This document shows positions 43,171-53,180 of a stretch of 64,000 bases of DNA, in pieces. The notes beneath the pieces were generated by a model. That model did no database searches. It was not told the DNA's origin and saw only the letters and a list, made by a program, of their open reading frames with translations. The DNA lies in contig LNDP01000024.1 in NCBI GenBank assembly GCA_001464665.1, positions 558,001 to 622,000 on the forward strand. The letters run 5' to 3'. The DNA comes from Acidobacteria bacterium Ga0074141 (GTDB taxonomy: Bacteria > Acidobacteriota > Blastocatellia > Pyrinomonadales > Pyrinomonadaceae). Each line of letters starts with the position of its first letter. Position 1 is the stretch's first letter. The position numbers were made by a program, and so were the translations under genes.

Positions 43171-44217
43171 TCAACGATTTTCTTGGACCGCGTCCAAAAC
43201 AAGGGCCTGAAATGCCTCGGCAGGAAGGACTGCAGTGCCGAGCTCAGCGACGAAACACGGTAAAGAGAAAAGCTCGGGCTCGAGCTTCACAGCGTCCTTG
43301 GCGGTCGTGACGAATGCAGTTGCGCCGGCCGCTTTCGCCGAAGCTGTGAGCCGGTCGATATCGGCTGCGGTATATCGGTGATGGTCGCGAAAGGCTTGGG
43401 TCGCGGCGAGCTCGGCTCCCGCTCGGCGGAGCGTGGCGAAGAAATGCTCGGGATTCCCGAGGCCGCAAAAGGCGAACGCAGGCCCGGGCAGGGCGGGCGG
43501 GCGGCCTTTTTGGCCACCTTCGAGAAATGCACTCAGCTCGACAAAACCGCTTATGCTGCTTTCGGCCCTGAACACCGCGGCCGCGGGTGCGAGCCACTTT
43601 ATCTCTTGTTCGAGCTTGCCGATGTCGGTGCCGGCTTCCGCCTTTGTGATGATTATCGCATCGGCACGGCGGAGATTTGCGGGCGATTCGCGCAGCCTTC
43701 CCGCGGGAATGAGTTCACCGCCGCCGAAGGGATCGGTCGCGTCGATGCATACGATGTCGAGGTCGCGGGCGGCACGCCGGTGCTGGAAGCCATCGTCGAG
43801 GACAAAGCAGGTGACGCCAAACTCCTCCCTCGCGAATTTCGCCGCCGCGACACGGTCGGCATCGGCGATTATGACTGCGGTTCCTGCGAGGCGACGGGCG
43901 AGCTCGACCGGTTCGTCGCCGCCCGTTTCGGCATCGGCAAGTATCGATGAGCCATCGGAGACGACGACCCGCTTGCCAGGCTCGCGGCGGCCGTAGCCAC
44001 GCGTCAGAATGCAGACGTGTTCGCCGTTTTCGGCAAGAAGTTCGGTGACGAGTGCAACGACAGGCGTTTTCCCGGTGCCGCCGGCGGTGATATTTCCGAC
44101 GCTGATCACTGGCGCGCCGAGGCTGTGCACTTCAAACCATTTGCGGTCGTAAAGCGCGTTGCGGAGCCCGGCACCGGCCGCATACGCCCAACCGAATGGC
44201 GAGAGTGCATTCATCAA
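43171..44217 (-). CDS. lpxK: tetraacyldisaccharide 4'-kinase LpxK
   Basis: 348 residues. Phosphorylates the lipid A precursor at the 4' position at the inner membrane. An N-terminal membrane helix area ([20 protein letters not shown]) precedes the P-loop [19 protein letters not shown], with later [19 protein letters not shown] (catalytic Asp-Asp-Gly-Phe-Gln-His), [20 protein letters not shown] and [14 protein letters not shown]. Presence implies lipid A synthesis, hence a true outer membrane. Its start overlaps the pabA-like stop (ATGA). Confidence 0.95.
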   Translation of the reverse strand: MMNALSPFGWAYAAGAGLRNALYDRKWFEVHSLGAPVISVGNITAGGTGKTPVVALVTELLAENGEHVCILTRGYGRREPGKRVVVSDGSSILADAETGGDEPVELARRLAGTAVIIADADRVAAAKFAREEFGVTCFVLDDGFQHRRAARDLDIVCIDATDPFGGGELIPAGRLRESPANLRRADAIIITKAEAGTDIGKLEQEIKWLAPAAAVFRAESSISGFVELSAFLEGGQKGRPPALPGPAFAFCGLGNPEHFFATLRRAGAELAATQAFRDHHRYTAADIDRLTASAKAAGATAFVTTAKDAVKLEPELFSLPCFVAELGTAVLPAEAFQALVLDAVQENR

Positions 44218-44780
44218 AGTTCGAGAAAATTACGGAGCATCGTCTTGCCGTGCTCGGTCAGGATCGATTCCGGGTGAAACTGAACGCCCTCGACCGGCAG
44301 CTCGCGGTGCCGCATCGCCATCACAAGCCCATCCGGGGACGTGGCCGAAACCTCAAGGCATTCGGGCAGCGAATCACGCTCGACAACGAGCGAATGATAC
44401 CGCCCGGCGGCAAAGCCATCGGGAATGCCCGCAAAGATCGAACGGCCGTCATGATTCACAGTTACCGGCTTTCCGTGGACCGGCTCGGGAGCACGAATGA
44501 CCTTACCGCCAAAGTGTTGGCCGATCGCCTGATGGCCAAGACAGACGCCGAGGATCGGTAGCCGACCCGCAAAACGCTCGATCACCTCAAGCGAAATTCC
44601 GGCGTAATCCGGAGTTCCCGGCCCGGGCGAGATAAGGATCCGCTCGGGCTTGAGGTCGGTTTCGATGGCATCGGTCGTTATCTCGTCGTTGCGGAAAATG
44701 CGCATCTCCGCCCCCATTTCGCCGAGGTATTGGACGAGGTTATAGGTAAATGAATCGTAATTGTCTATTACAAGCAGCAT
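44214..44780 (-). CDS. glutamine amidotransferase of anthranilate/aminodeoxychorismate synthase
   Basis: 188 residues from the ATG at 44780 ([20 protein letters not shown]). It supplies ammonia from glutamine either to anthranilate synthase (TrpG) or to aminodeoxychorismate synthase (PabA); one protein may serve both. Class I triad visible: Cys in [16 protein letters not shown] and His/Glu in [13 protein letters not shown]; the oxyanion loop [12 protein letters not shown] precedes it. No trpE/pabB neighbour is in the window. Translationally coupled to lpxK by ATGA. Confidence 0.93.
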   Translation of the reverse strand: MLLVIDNYDSFTYNLVQYLGEMGAEMRIFRNDEITTDAIETDLKPERILISPGPGTPDYAGISLEVIERFAGRLPILGVCLGHQAIGQHFGGKVIRAPEPVHGKPVTVNHDGRSIFAGIPDGFAAGRYHSLVVERDSLPECLEVSATSPDGLVMAMRHRELPVEGVQFHPESILTEHGKTMLRNFLEL

Positions 44781-44900
44781 CGCCGTTCTGTCTAATTTCG
44801 CACCTGCGGCTTCCAAATACCAAACGCCTTTCGGCAAGAAATCATTTACGCGAGCGTCCTTTCAATATATTATGTTCGGAACTTCTGTTAGAGGTAATCT

Positions 44901-46682
44901 ATGAGGTCAATAAAACTCGCTTTCACACTGCTGCTCTTTGCCAGCGTCGCATTTCCGCAAAACCCGGAGGACGAGAAAAAGAAAAAGGCCGAGGAACTAA
45001 AAGCGAAAGCCGTTGAGTTGCTTCGCGAGACGACCTCTTCGGTCGCCAATCTCCGCACGGCAGAGAACCGGATCAGCTTTATGGCCGAGCTTGCCTCGCT
45101 GATGTGGATGCACGACCGCGACCAGGCACGGGGTATGTATGGCTCGGTTGTAATGGACTTCAAAAACTTGATCGCCCAGATCGATACGCAAATGAACATG
45201 GCCCAGGCGGCCGCAGATGCAGATCTCCGCGATCTCGGCCCCGGACCGGGAATGTTCAACGAACCGACCGATGCTCTACGCGCGGCGACGAAGTTTCGCT
45301 CGGCGATGGCCGTAAGGCAGGCGATAGCGATGAGCCTTGCCGAACACGAGCCCGAACTCGCCCTCAGCTTTTATTACGATGCGATAGCGGGCATTACAAA
45401 CCCGCAGCTTACTAAGATGACCGAAAGCGATGGTTACTTTGATGTAAGGCTGCTTGCGACCGTCGCAAACAAGGACGCGGCTCGTGCAGCCGAACTGGCC
45501 CGCCACAGCCTCAAGGGCCCGCTTAACTACATGCACGTCGAACTGCTCCGGCAGATATATGACAAGGACGCTGATAAGGGCGTCGAGCTTGCCGGGGCAT
45601 ATCTTTCAAAGATCAAAAGCGACGGCCTGGAAAAACTTGAGATCTATATCGTCGCCAGCCTGATCGGTGCCGCTGATGAGGCGTCGAAAGAAACTGCGGA
45701 AAAGGCGAACCAAAAGCCGCTTTACACGCAACAGGAACTTCGCGAGCTTGCGGACATAATGGGCCGGGCGATGTTGGAAGGCGACCCGGAAATGGGAGCC
45801 GGGATCGGTTATATATCGATCATAGATAAATACAACCCTGCACGTGCAGCGCAAGTCAGGGCAAAGTTCAAGATGGGCCCGGCGGGGCGGGCTGCCGGCA
45901 GCGGAATTGGTGTAGCGACGAATGTGATGAACTCCGCCGCGAGGATGGCGATCAGCAATACGAATGCAAATGTTAGTGGAACACCTAACCCTGACTGGGA
46001 AGCGGCCGAACGTGAACGCGAGGCACGCGAAGAAGCCGAGCGAAAGCTGATGGAAGACATCGGCGGCCTCGGCAAAAAGGAATTGCCGAAAGAGGAACGC
46101 GACCGCATCGTCGCCCGTTCACGCGAGATAATAATGAAAACGCCCGGCCGCGAGAAGAAGATCATGGCCCTGAGCGCTCTTGCGACGTCGGTCAAGCAAG
46201 CGGGCGACGCCCAACTCGCGGCCGAGATAATGCGCGAGGCCGAGTCGCTTGCCCGGCCCGATCCGCGAAACTATCAGGACTTTCTAGCGACCTGGATGAT
46301 CATTTCCGGCTATGCCGCGGCCGAGCCCGACCGTGCCTTTATGATGCTCGATGACACGATCTACCGGGCAAACGAAGTGATCGGGGCATTCGTCCGGGTT
46401 GGCGAGTTCATTGATGTGACGGAGCAGATGATCGTCGATGGCGAGATACAGCTCGGTGCCTTCGGCGGCGGAATGATCCGCGGGCTTTCAAATGAACTAA
46501 ACATCGCCGAGGCCACCATCGGGCTGCTCATCGATGCAGACCTCGAGCGGACAAAAGCTGCGGCCGATAAATTTGACCGCCCCGAAACGCGGGTGCTCGC
46601 CCGGATGATGATCCTGCGAAATATCCTTGCCGACAAGGAAAAAGCGGATGATGTTGATGAGATCCTAAGCGGGCTGAAGTAG
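44901..46682 (+). CDS. large exported helical protein, unknown family
   Basis: 593 residues with a GAGGTAAT ribosome site. Signal peptide ends near VAFPQNPEDE. The mature part is almost all alpha-helical with repeated Ala-rich helix pairs (for example LAEHEPELALSFYYDAIAGI, KDAARAAELARHSL), which recalls TPR/SEL1-like solenoids without matching a defined one. A charged coiled stretch (about residues 365-410, EREREAREEAERKLMEDI) splits it. No catalytic motif. Divergent from the amidotransferase. Function unknown. Confidence 0.85.
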   Translation: MRSIKLAFTLLLFASVAFPQNPEDEKKKKAEELKAKAVELLRETTSSVANLRTAENRISFMAELASLMWMHDRDQARGMYGSVVMDFKNLIAQIDTQMNMAQAAADADLRDLGPGPGMFNEPTDALRAATKFRSAMAVRQAIAMSLAEHEPELALSFYYDAIAGITNPQLTKMTESDGYFDVRLLATVANKDAARAAELARHSLKGPLNYMHVELLRQIYDKDADKGVELAGAYLSKIKSDGLEKLEIYIVASLIGAADEASKETAEKANQKPLYTQQELRELADIMGRAMLEGDPEMGAGIGYISIIDKYNPARAAQVRAKFKMGPAGRAAGSGIGVATNVMNSAARMAISNTNANVSGTPNPDWEAAEREREAREEAERKLMEDIGGLGKKELPKEERDRIVARSREIIMKTPGREKKIMALSALATSVKQAGDAQLAAEIMREAESLARPDPRNYQDFLATWMIISGYAAAEPDRAFMMLDDTIYRANEVIGAFVRVGEFIDVTEQMIVDGEIQLGAFGGGMIRGLSNELNIAEATIGLLIDADLERTKAAADKFDRPETRVLARMMILRNILADKEKADDVDEILSGLK

Positions 46683-46689
46683 TGAGAAA

Positions 46690-47181
46690 CTAACGCCAGC
46701 TTTGTTCCTTGCGGAAACGCTTCACGACCATATCGCGACGCATCTTTGGCAGGTGGTCGATGAAGAGCTTGCCGTTGCAGTGGTCGGTCTCGTGGAGAAA
46801 TGCCCGGGCGGCGTAGCCTTCGGCCTCGCTTTCAAACCACTCGCCCTTCGTGTCCTGTGCCCGGAGCCGTGCCTTCATCGGCCGGGTGACGACCGCAGGC
46901 ACTTTGCCGACCGAAAGGCAGCCTTCCTGACCGGTCTGTTCGCCCTCGGTATGAACTATCTCCGGATTGGCCGCGATCAGCTTTATTCCGTCGCAATCCA
47001 TCACAAAAAGCCGGAGGTTGAGCCCGATCTGCGGAGCCGCAAGCCCGACGCCTTCGGCATCATACATCGTCTCAAACATATCTGCGCAGAGCACTGCGAG
47101 CTCGGCGTCAAATTTCTCAACGGGCTTACCCATCTGCCCGAGAACGGCCTCGGGATATTCAGTTATCTTGCGTATTGCCAT
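46690..47181 (-). CDS. def: peptide deformylase
   Basis: 163 residues. Removes the formyl group from new proteins, using Fe or Zn. All three motifs are intact: GVGLAAPQIG, QEGCLSVGK (EGCLS) and AFLHETDHCNG (HExDH). The start MAIRKITEYPEAVLGQ fits the family. Convergent with the large exported protein with a 7-bp gap. The small zinc-ribbon gene lies upstream on the same strand. Confidence 0.97.
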   Translation of the reverse strand: MAIRKITEYPEAVLGQMGKPVEKFDAELAVLCADMFETMYDAEGVGLAAPQIGLNLRLFVMDCDGIKLIAANPEIVHTEGEQTGQEGCLSVGKVPAVVTRPMKARLRAQDTKGEWFESEAEGYAARAFLHETDHCNGKLFIDHLPKMRRDMVVKRFRKEQSWR

Positions 47182-47201
47182 TGCGGTCCGAGCGGTGAGG
47201 A

Positions 47202-47411
47202 TCAGCGCGGGATGTCGCCGGAGCGAGCCTCGCGGTGAAATCCGCGATGTGCAAAGAAACCCTTCTCTTCACGAGAGAGGCACTCCCAGCAGACAACGGT
47301 CCGATCGTTCGTCGGCGAAAGAAATGTGTTGTAGTGCGTCACCTCGCGGTCGCACTCGGTGCAACGCACGGTCGGTTTCTCTAACGTCTTTGGGTCCATT
47401 GCTTCGATCAT
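47202..47411 (-). CDS. small zinc-ribbon protein
   Basis: 69 residues; Met at residue 5 is a possible alternative start. Two CxxC pairs, VRCTECDREVTHYN and VVCWECLSREEKG, are spaced as in a treble-clef or zinc ribbon. No other domain. Such proteins often bind nucleic acids or partner enzymes. It lies 20 bp upstream of def and is likely cotranscribed with it. Family not recognised. Confidence 0.7.
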   Translation of the reverse strand: MIEAMDPKTLEKPTVRCTECDREVTHYNTFLSPTNDRTVVCWECLSREEKGFFAHRGFHREARSGDIPR

Positions 47412-47543
47412 TTTGATCCTCTGCTATTCTTTAAGTCTGTCAACGCAAGTTTAGACCCGAATGGACTTTTTTTCCACTTGCTGCAGGGCCGGAACGGAAA
47501 CTCGCGGCACGTTGCTTGCGGATAAGACCGATGGAGAGGGCGA

Positions 47544-47930
47544 ATGAAACTCAGGATCAAAGGCAATACCGCCCGGTTGCGGCTCTCGCAAGGCGAGGTA
47601 GATGAGCTTGCAGCGGGCAGGGCGGTCTCGGATTCGATCGCGTTCGGCCCGCGGCCTGGTGATCGGCTGAGCTATCAGGTCGTGGTTTCCGATGACGCTT
47701 CCGCGATCGGGGCAGAGCTTGCCGATAGCGTTATCACGTTCTTTTTGCCTGCAAATGCCGCCCGGGAGTGGGCGGCAGGCGACGATGTCTCGCTTAAAGC
47801 CGATCAGCCGATCGGCGATGAAGGCACGTTGCGAATACTAATCGAGAAGGACTTTGCCTGTCTTAATCCGCGGCGGGGCGAGGACGAGGCGGATATGTTC
47901 CCGAACCCGAATGCGGGAGCGGCCTGCTGA
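47544..47930 (+). CDS. small protein, DUF7009-like
   Basis: 128 residues. Opens with MKLRIKGNTARLRLSQGEVD, a start I associate with the DUF7009 family, continues with beta-rich text (LSYQVVVSDDASAIGAELAD, VITFFLPANAAREWA) and ends with an acidic, Cys-containing tail after FACLNPRRGEDEADMFPNP. No signal peptide or membrane helix. Function unknown. It is divergent from the zinc-ribbon gene, with 132 bp between them. Confidence 0.72.
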   Translation: MKLRIKGNTARLRLSQGEVDELAAGRAVSDSIAFGPRPGDRLSYQVVVSDDASAIGAELADSVITFFLPANAAREWAAGDDVSLKADQPIGDEGTLRILIEKDFACLNPRRGEDEADMFPNPNAGAAC

Positions 47931-48004
47931 AAGCCGAATTGTGTGTGGATTTTTCCCGAGGTGCGAGAATTTTCGCGGCTCGGTGGAGGTCGGAGGTGGT
48001 AAAG

Positions 48005-48328
48005 ATGACAATGGCAGCACAAAAACATGAATGGGCAGATTTTCTGAAGTTCTTTAGCGAGAAGTTTGAAGGGCGGCCAACCCGGCTCGGCGTTTTCGAG
48101 AACGGAAATGACTACTGGCTCGAGTCGGGCCTTCCATTTGTTGGGGCCGATATTGATACAAAGGACGTGCGGCCGGCCATCCAGATAATGCTCGGTGAAC
48201 TGACGCATAGCGTTCCGGACGTGAAGGCCATGCAGTTCAAGTTTACTGAATCGGGCGAAGAGGACGGACTCGATCTAACATCGGCCGACGGCAAGACAAC
48301 AATCCTCAGATTTGAGGGAGAGATCTAG
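48005..48328 (+). CDS. small protein, possibly DUF5335
   Basis: 107 residues from the ATG at 48005, which has GGAGGTGG seven bases upstream; the longer frame to 47939 lacks this. MTMAAQKHEWADFLKFFSEK and VRPAIQIMLGELTHSVPDVK are distinctive. The layout (short helix with WADFL, then beta strands) resembles DUF5335, but I am not sure. Cytosolic. May be cotranscribed with the gene at 47544. Confidence 0.68.
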   Translation: MTMAAQKHEWADFLKFFSEKFEGRPTRLGVFENGNDYWLESGLPFVGADIDTKDVRPAIQIMLGELTHSVPDVKAMQFKFTESGEEDGLDLTSADGKTTILRFEGEI

Positions 48329-48449
48329 CTCGCCGGCAGACTGGTGAAGGCAACCGACTGATCCGATACACGGCCAAACTCCGCGTACGAAGATGAGAAT
48401 CTGCTTGACAAGAGGCATCAGGCAAGTTCATATTTCAAGTTTGGAGCTT

Positions 48450-48836
48450 ATGAAGCGCCGTTTTGCAGCAATCATCTTCGTACTGACCATCGCCGGGAAC
48501 ATCTGGGCGGGGGTTTGTCATTGCGTTGAGATGGGCGGCAATTCGGTCTCAAGCTGCTGCAAACGCGAGAAGGTCCAGGGCACCGCGATGAGCGCCAAGC
48601 CCTGCTGCGATGACCTTTGCGGCGACGAGGGGTTCGTTAATGTCCATCGTGCAAATCCCGATGCACAGGTGAAGCTTCCGATAGCAAAGCTGATCGTCGC
48701 CGAGCCGTTCGTTCCTTTTATTCCGGTTCGGATAGTTCAGCATTCGCCACCGCCCGGTGCGGAACGCCTTATCGCAACGCCGCAACTTCCGCGGCCGCCT
48801 GACCTTTTCCTACAACATAATTCCTTCCTGATCTAA
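48450..48836 (+). CDS. Cys-rich exported protein next to metal efflux genes
   Basis: 128 residues from the ATG at 48450 with GGAG in front. Signal peptide (MKRRFAAIIFVLTIAGNIWA) followed by a Cys/His-rich stretch: GVCHCVEMGG, SSCCKREK, KPCCDDLCGDEG. The rest is Pro-rich and unstructured-looking. The Cys clusters suggest periplasmic binding of a thiophilic metal, in line with the RND metal pump encoded downstream. No named family recognised. Confidence 0.72.
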   Translation: MKRRFAAIIFVLTIAGNIWAGVCHCVEMGGNSVSSCCKREKVQGTAMSAKPCCDDLCGDEGFVNVHRANPDAQVKLPIAKLIVAEPFVPFIPVRIVQHSPPPGAERLIATPQLPRPPDLFLQHNSFLI

Positions 48837-48966
48837 TTTTTTTCAACGACCGCCGTTAGGCTTCGAGCGCATTCGTGTGCCTCGGGCCCCGGCGGTTTTT
48901 CGCGCGAGCCCGAATCGCGGGGCCGCAATTGCATTTAAACCAAACCAAATCCAAAGGAGAAGACCT

Positions 48967-49401
48967 ATGAAAAAGACAGCTTTATTCTTGATCATCGCGG
49001 CGTTTGCCGTATTTGCCGCTGCGTGCGGCGGTTCATCAAGCGGCGGAGATGCTGCCGCGAGCGGCAAGACCGTTAAGAGCGGCCCGGCCGGCAATAACCT
49101 GACAGCGACGCTTGCCAGCAAGGACGGCGTGCTCCGCAAGGACAAGCAGGACTTTACGCTCACCTTCACCGATGCCGGCGGCAAACCGGTCGATGTCGGC
49201 TCGGTCTCGCTGAACTTCCATATGCCGGCGATGGGCACGATGGCCGTAATGAATAACCCGGCGACCTTTACGACGACCTCAACGCCGGGTGTTTATGCCG
49301 GCAAGACCGATCTTGAGATGAGCGGCGAATGGCAGGCACAGATCAAGTATGAAGGCCCGGCCGGAAACGGCACGGCGAACCTGCCGATAGTCGCGCAGTA
49401 A
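48967..49401 (+). CDS. lipoprotein with YtkA/FixH-like domain
   Basis: 144 residues from the ATG at 48967, after AAAGGAGA. Lipobox FAAAC (Cys about residue 19), a Ser/Gly/Ala linker, then a beta-sandwich of YtkA or FixH type: DKQDFTLTFTDAGGKPVDVG, LNFHMPAMGTMAVMNNPATF and GVYAGKTDLEMSGEWQAQIK. The HMPAM motif with its many Met residues could bind copper(I), as seen in related proteins of copper systems. Directly upstream of the RND pump, 28 bp apart. Confidence 0.85.
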   Translation: MKKTALFLIIAAFAVFAAACGGSSSGGDAAASGKTVKSGPAGNNLTATLASKDGVLRKDKQDFTLTFTDAGGKPVDVGSVSLNFHMPAMGTMAVMNNPATFTTTSTPGVYAGKTDLEMSGEWQAQIKYEGPAGNGTANLPIVAQ

Positions 49402-49429
49402 GGCCCGGAAGATATAGGGGAAGGCATCG

Positions 49430-52400
49430 ATGATCAACTGGCTGATCGAGTGGTCCATTAAGAATCGCGTTATCGTGATAGCCCTTTACCTTGCGCTTGC
49501 GGGGGCGGGTTTCTACGCGCTGTTCAATACGCCCATCGATGCCATTCCCGATGTTTCGGATAACCAGGTCATCGTCTTTACGGACTGGCCCGGCCGCTCG
49601 CCGCAGGAGGTTGAAGACCAGGTAACTTATCCGCTGGTCTCGAACCTGCAGGGGCTGCCGGGCGTCCGGACCGTAAGGGCGAGCTCGGCTTTCAGCTTCT
49701 CAATGATCAACGTCATCTTCGAAGATGACATCGAGCTTTACTGGGCGCGGACGCGCATTCTTGAAAGGCTTAATCTGGTGGCGGCGCAGCTTCCCGCCGG
49801 AGTTACGCCGACGCTCGGGCCGGACGCCAGCGGGCTCGGGCAGGTCTATTGGTACACGCTCGAATCGGACAAGCACAGCCTGCAGGAACTCCGAACGCTG
49901 CAGGATTGGTTCGTCCGCTACCAGCTCAACTCGGTCGAGGGCATCTCGGAGGTCGCGACCGTCGGCGGCTACGTCCGGCAATATCAGGTCGATATCGACC
50001 CGAACAAACTCCGCTCTTATAACATTCCGCTCTCGCGTGTGCTCGAAGCGGTCGAGTCGGCAAACTCCAACGTCGGCGGCAACGTCGTCGAGCAGGCCGG
50101 CGAGTGGGCGGTCGTCCGCGGCGTCGGGTTGGTCGAATCCGTCGAGGATGTTGAGACGGTCGTCGTCGGCTCACAGAACGGCACGCCGATCTACGTCCGC
50201 GACCTCGGGCAAGTTAAGATCGGCAATGCCTTTCGCACCGGCTCGCTCGACAAGAACGGCAAAGAGGCTGTCGGCGGCGTTGTGATAATGCGGTATGGCG
50301 TAAGCGCTCTGGTCGCGATCGATAATGTCAAGAAAAAGATCGAGGAGATCAAACTCGGGCTACCCGAAGGCGTCACCATTGAGCCCTTTTACGACCGAAC
50401 GGAACTCATCAACCGGACGGCCGACACGCTCAAGGAAGCGCTGATCGAGGAACTGATCCTCGTAACGCTCGTCAATCTATTCTTTCTCGCGCATTTCCGC
50501 TCGAGCTTTATCGTCACGATACCGCTGCCGCTCGCCGCACTCGCTTCGTTTCTCTTTATGTATTTGTTCGGCATTACGTCGAACATTATGTCGCTCGCGG
50601 GAATCGCTATCGCGATCTCAGATCTGGTCGATGCCGGGATCGTCGTTACCGAAAATGCCTATCGGGCGATGGAGAAAGAGGGCGTCGATTTCCGCGACCG
50701 CAAACGAGTCTGGGAGATCGTCACCGATGCGACGAAGATGGTCGGGCGGCCGATCTTCGCCTCGATGGCGATCATCATCGTGGCCTTTGCACCGGTCTTT
50801 GCCTTGACCGGTCAGGAAGGCAAACTCTTTCATCCACTTGCGTTTACAAAGTCATTTGCGATGGTCGCGGCGGCCGTAATGGCGATCACGCTGGTGCCGG
50901 TGCTGTGCGGCCTTATGCTCCGCGGAAAGCTCCGGCCCGAGGAGTGGAACCCGATAATGCGGTTCCTGCGGGCGATCTATCAGCCCGTCTTGCTTGCGGC
51001 CTTGAAGCATCGCCTGACGACCATCGCCATCGCACTTGTTCTTTTTTCGGGAGCAATGTTCCTGACCACGCAGATCGGCAGCGAATTTATGCCGCCGCTC
51101 AATGAAGGCGACCTGATGTATATGCCGGTCACCGACCCCGGCATCTCGCTCAATGAAGCGACGCGGCTGCTCAGCAAACAGGACCAGATAATCGCCTCGT
51201 TTCCCGAGGTGAAATGGGCGGTCGGCAAGGCCGGACGTGCCGAGAGCTCGACCGACCCGGCACCGATCAACATGAACGAAACGGTCATCCACCTCAAGCC
51301 CGAGAGCGAATGGCGGCCGGGGATGACCCGCGAAAAGCTGATCACCGAGATGGACGCCGCACTCCGGATGCCGGGCGTTACGAACATCTGGACCCAGCCG
51401 ATCATCAACCGAATCGAGATGCTGGCGACCGGCATCCGCTCGCAGGTCGGCATCAAGGTCTATGGCAATGACCTCGACACCATCGAGCGGACCGGCCAGC
51501 AGATCGCCGAGGTTCTTCGCGACGTTCCCGGAGCGGCGGATGTTTATCCCGAACAGATCGGCGGAGCTCCTTATATTGATATCGAGATCAACCGGCCGGC
51601 CGCGGCTCGCTACGGCATTGAGGTCGCAACCATTCAGCAGGTGATCGAACGCGGCATCGGCGAGACGAACCTGACGACGACCATCGAAGGCCGAAACCGC
51701 TTCCCGATCCGCGTCCGTTACGGCGAGGAATATCGCTCTTCGCCCGAGGCTATCGGCCGCATTCCGGTGCTCTCGCCGAGCGGCGAAGCGATACCGCTCT
51801 CGCTGCTTGCCGAGATCAGATCGGTCGAAGGGCCGGCGATGATCCAGAGCGAGAACGGGCTTCTCCGCGGGACGGTACTGCTCAACGTCCGCGGCCGCGA
51901 TCTGGGCGGCTTTGTCGCCGAGGCGGACAAGATCGTCCGCGAACGCGTTCAGCTCCCGACCGGTTACTACTTTAACTGGAGCGGCCAATATGAGAATCAG
52001 GTCCGGGCACGCGAGCGGCTGACGATCGTTATCCCGTTAGTGATCTTGATAATTTTCGGGACGCTTTATCTGACCTACAACTCGTTCCTCGAAGCGGCCC
52101 ACGTCCTCCTCGCCGTGCCTTTTGCTCTGACGGGCGGTTTTTACCTGGTCTGGATGCTGCAATACAACTTTTCGGTGGCGGTCTGGGTCGGGTTCATCGC
52201 GCTATTCGGTGCGGCGGTGCAAACGGGCGTCGTGATGGTCGTTTACCTCGAGGAAGCGGTGCGGCGAAAGACAGAGGAACTCGGCCAGCTCGACCGCGAA
52301 ACGCTTATGGAAGCGGTCATCGAAGGTGCCCTGCTCCGCCTGCGGCCGAAGGTGATGACGGTCGCGACGATAATCTTCGGGCTTCTGCCGATCATGTGGA

Positions 52401-52552
52401 GCACGGGTGCCGGCTCCGAGGTGATGCGGCCGCTCGCGACGCCCGTTTTCGGTGGAATGGTCTCGAGCCTGCTGCACGTGTTGATCGTAACGCCCGTGAT
52501 CTTTTATTGGGTGCGGATATTCGAAATGAAAAGACATGAAAAAACCACCTAA
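49430..52552 (+). CDS. CusA/CzcA-type heavy-metal RND efflux pump
   Basis: 1040 residues, the length of HME-RND pumps that expel monovalent or divalent metal ions to the outside with a TolC-type channel and an adaptor. Start [60 protein letters not shown] with the proton-relay Asp in TM4, [20 protein letters not shown] and [20 protein letters not shown], close to CusA. Met residues here are consistent with Cu/Ag, but metal choice is not proven. Its 3' end overlaps the DUF2231 gene by 17 bp. Confidence 0.95.
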   Translation: MINWLIEWSIKNRVIVIALYLALAGAGFYALFNTPIDAIPDVSDNQVIVFTDWPGRSPQEVEDQVTYPLVSNLQGLPGVRTVRASSAFSFSMINVIFEDDIELYWARTRILERLNLVAAQLPAGVTPTLGPDASGLGQVYWYTLESDKHSLQELRTLQDWFVRYQLNSVEGISEVATVGGYVRQYQVDIDPNKLRSYNIPLSRVLEAVESANSNVGGNVVEQAGEWAVVRGVGLVESVEDVETVVVGSQNGTPIYVRDLGQVKIGNAFRTGSLDKNGKEAVGGVVIMRYGVSALVAIDNVKKKIEEIKLGLPEGVTIEPFYDRTELINRTADTLKEALIEELILVTLVNLFFLAHFRSSFIVTIPLPLAALASFLFMYLFGITSNIMSLAGIAIAISDLVDAGIVVTENAYRAMEKEGVDFRDRKRVWEIVTDATKMVGRPIFASMAIIIVAFAPVFALTGQEGKLFHPLAFTKSFAMVAAAVMAITLVPVLCGLMLRGKLRPEEWNPIMRFLRAIYQPVLLAALKHRLTTIAIALVLFSGAMFLTTQIGSEFMPPLNEGDLMYMPVTDPGISLNEATRLLSKQDQIIASFPEVKWAVGKAGRAESSTDPAPINMNETVIHLKPESEWRPGMTREKLITEMDAALRMPGVTNIWTQPIINRIEMLATGIRSQVGIKVYGNDLDTIERTGQQIAEVLRDVPGAADVYPEQIGGAPYIDIEINRPAAARYGIEVATIQQVIERGIGETNLTTTIEGRNRFPIRVRYGEEYRSSPEAIGRIPVLSPSGEAIPLSLLAEIRSVEGPAMIQSENGLLRGTVLLNVRGRDLGGFVAEADKIVRERVQLPTGYYFNWSGQYENQVRARERLTIVIPLVILIIFGTLYLTYNSFLEAAHVLLAVPFALTGGFYLVWMLQYNFSVAVWVGFIALFGAAVQTGVVMVVYLEEAVRRKTEELGQLDRETLMEAVIEGALLRLRPKVMTVATIIFGLLPIMWSTGAGSEVMRPLATPVFGGMVSSLLHVLIVTPVIFYWVRIFEMKRHEKTT

Positions 52553-53177
52553 ATTCATCGTTCCGGCCATAGCCGTTATCGTGATCGGCTTCTTCGCCTT
52601 TGCCGAATACGGCTTTGCCCACGAAGCCCACAACAAACCCGCGGCAAACGTTGCAGCTAATTCCGCTTCCCCAGAAGCCGGCACAACCGACACCAAGCCC
52701 GGCGAACAACCGCAGGCCGGGCTGACCGAGTTTCCGACGATCCACCCGATGATCGTTCACTTCCCGATCGTCCTGCTGATCGTTGCGGCGTTCGTGCAGA
52801 TCGCTTCGTTCTTTGTCTTTCGCCGCGAGCTTGGCTGGATGGTCGTTGTCTTTGTTCTTATCGGAGCGATCGGGGCGTATCTGGCGTCATATGTTTACCA
52901 TCCGCACACGACGGGCTTAACCGCGAACGCCGAGCGATTGCTGCTCGAACACGAGCTTTACGCGGACTATACGGTCTGGCTGGCGATCGCCGGACTTATT
53001 GCGAAGATCGTTTCGCAGTTTGCACTTAAGCGAGCATGGTGGAGCGAAGCGGTGGTGACGCTGCTGCTCATCGGGTCGGCGGTCGCTGTCGCATTGGCCG
53101 GGCACCACGGCGCCGAACTCGTTCACAAAGAAGGCGTCGGGGCAAAGGGCGCGTTTTTGGAGATGCACGACCACTAA
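52536..53177 (+). CDS. DUF2231-type membrane protein
   Basis: 213 residues. An N-terminal helix (about 8-28) and a His/Ala-rich stretch precede the DUF2231 core with [20 protein letters not shown] and four transmembrane segments in total, with many His residues at the ends ([23 protein letters not shown]). DUF2231 proteins often accompany metal or redox systems. Here it is nested between pump and channel genes, so a supporting role in metal export is inferred. Confidence 0.85.
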   Translation: MKKPPKFIVPAIAVIVIGFFAFAEYGFAHEAHNKPAANVAANSASPEAGTTDTKPGEQPQAGLTEFPTIHPMIVHFPIVLLIVAAFVQIASFFVFRRELGWMVVVFVLIGAIGAYLASYVYHPHTTGLTANAERLLLEHELYADYTVWLAIAGLIAKIVSQFALKRAWWSEAVVTLLLIGSAVAVALAGHHGAELVHKEGVGAKGAFLEMHDH

Positions 53178-53180
53178 GGC

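Noticed and set aside
50852-51988. Minus-strand frame of 378 codons inside the metal pump gene
   Set aside because: High-GC antisense artefact; the plus-strand RND protein is full-length and conserved.
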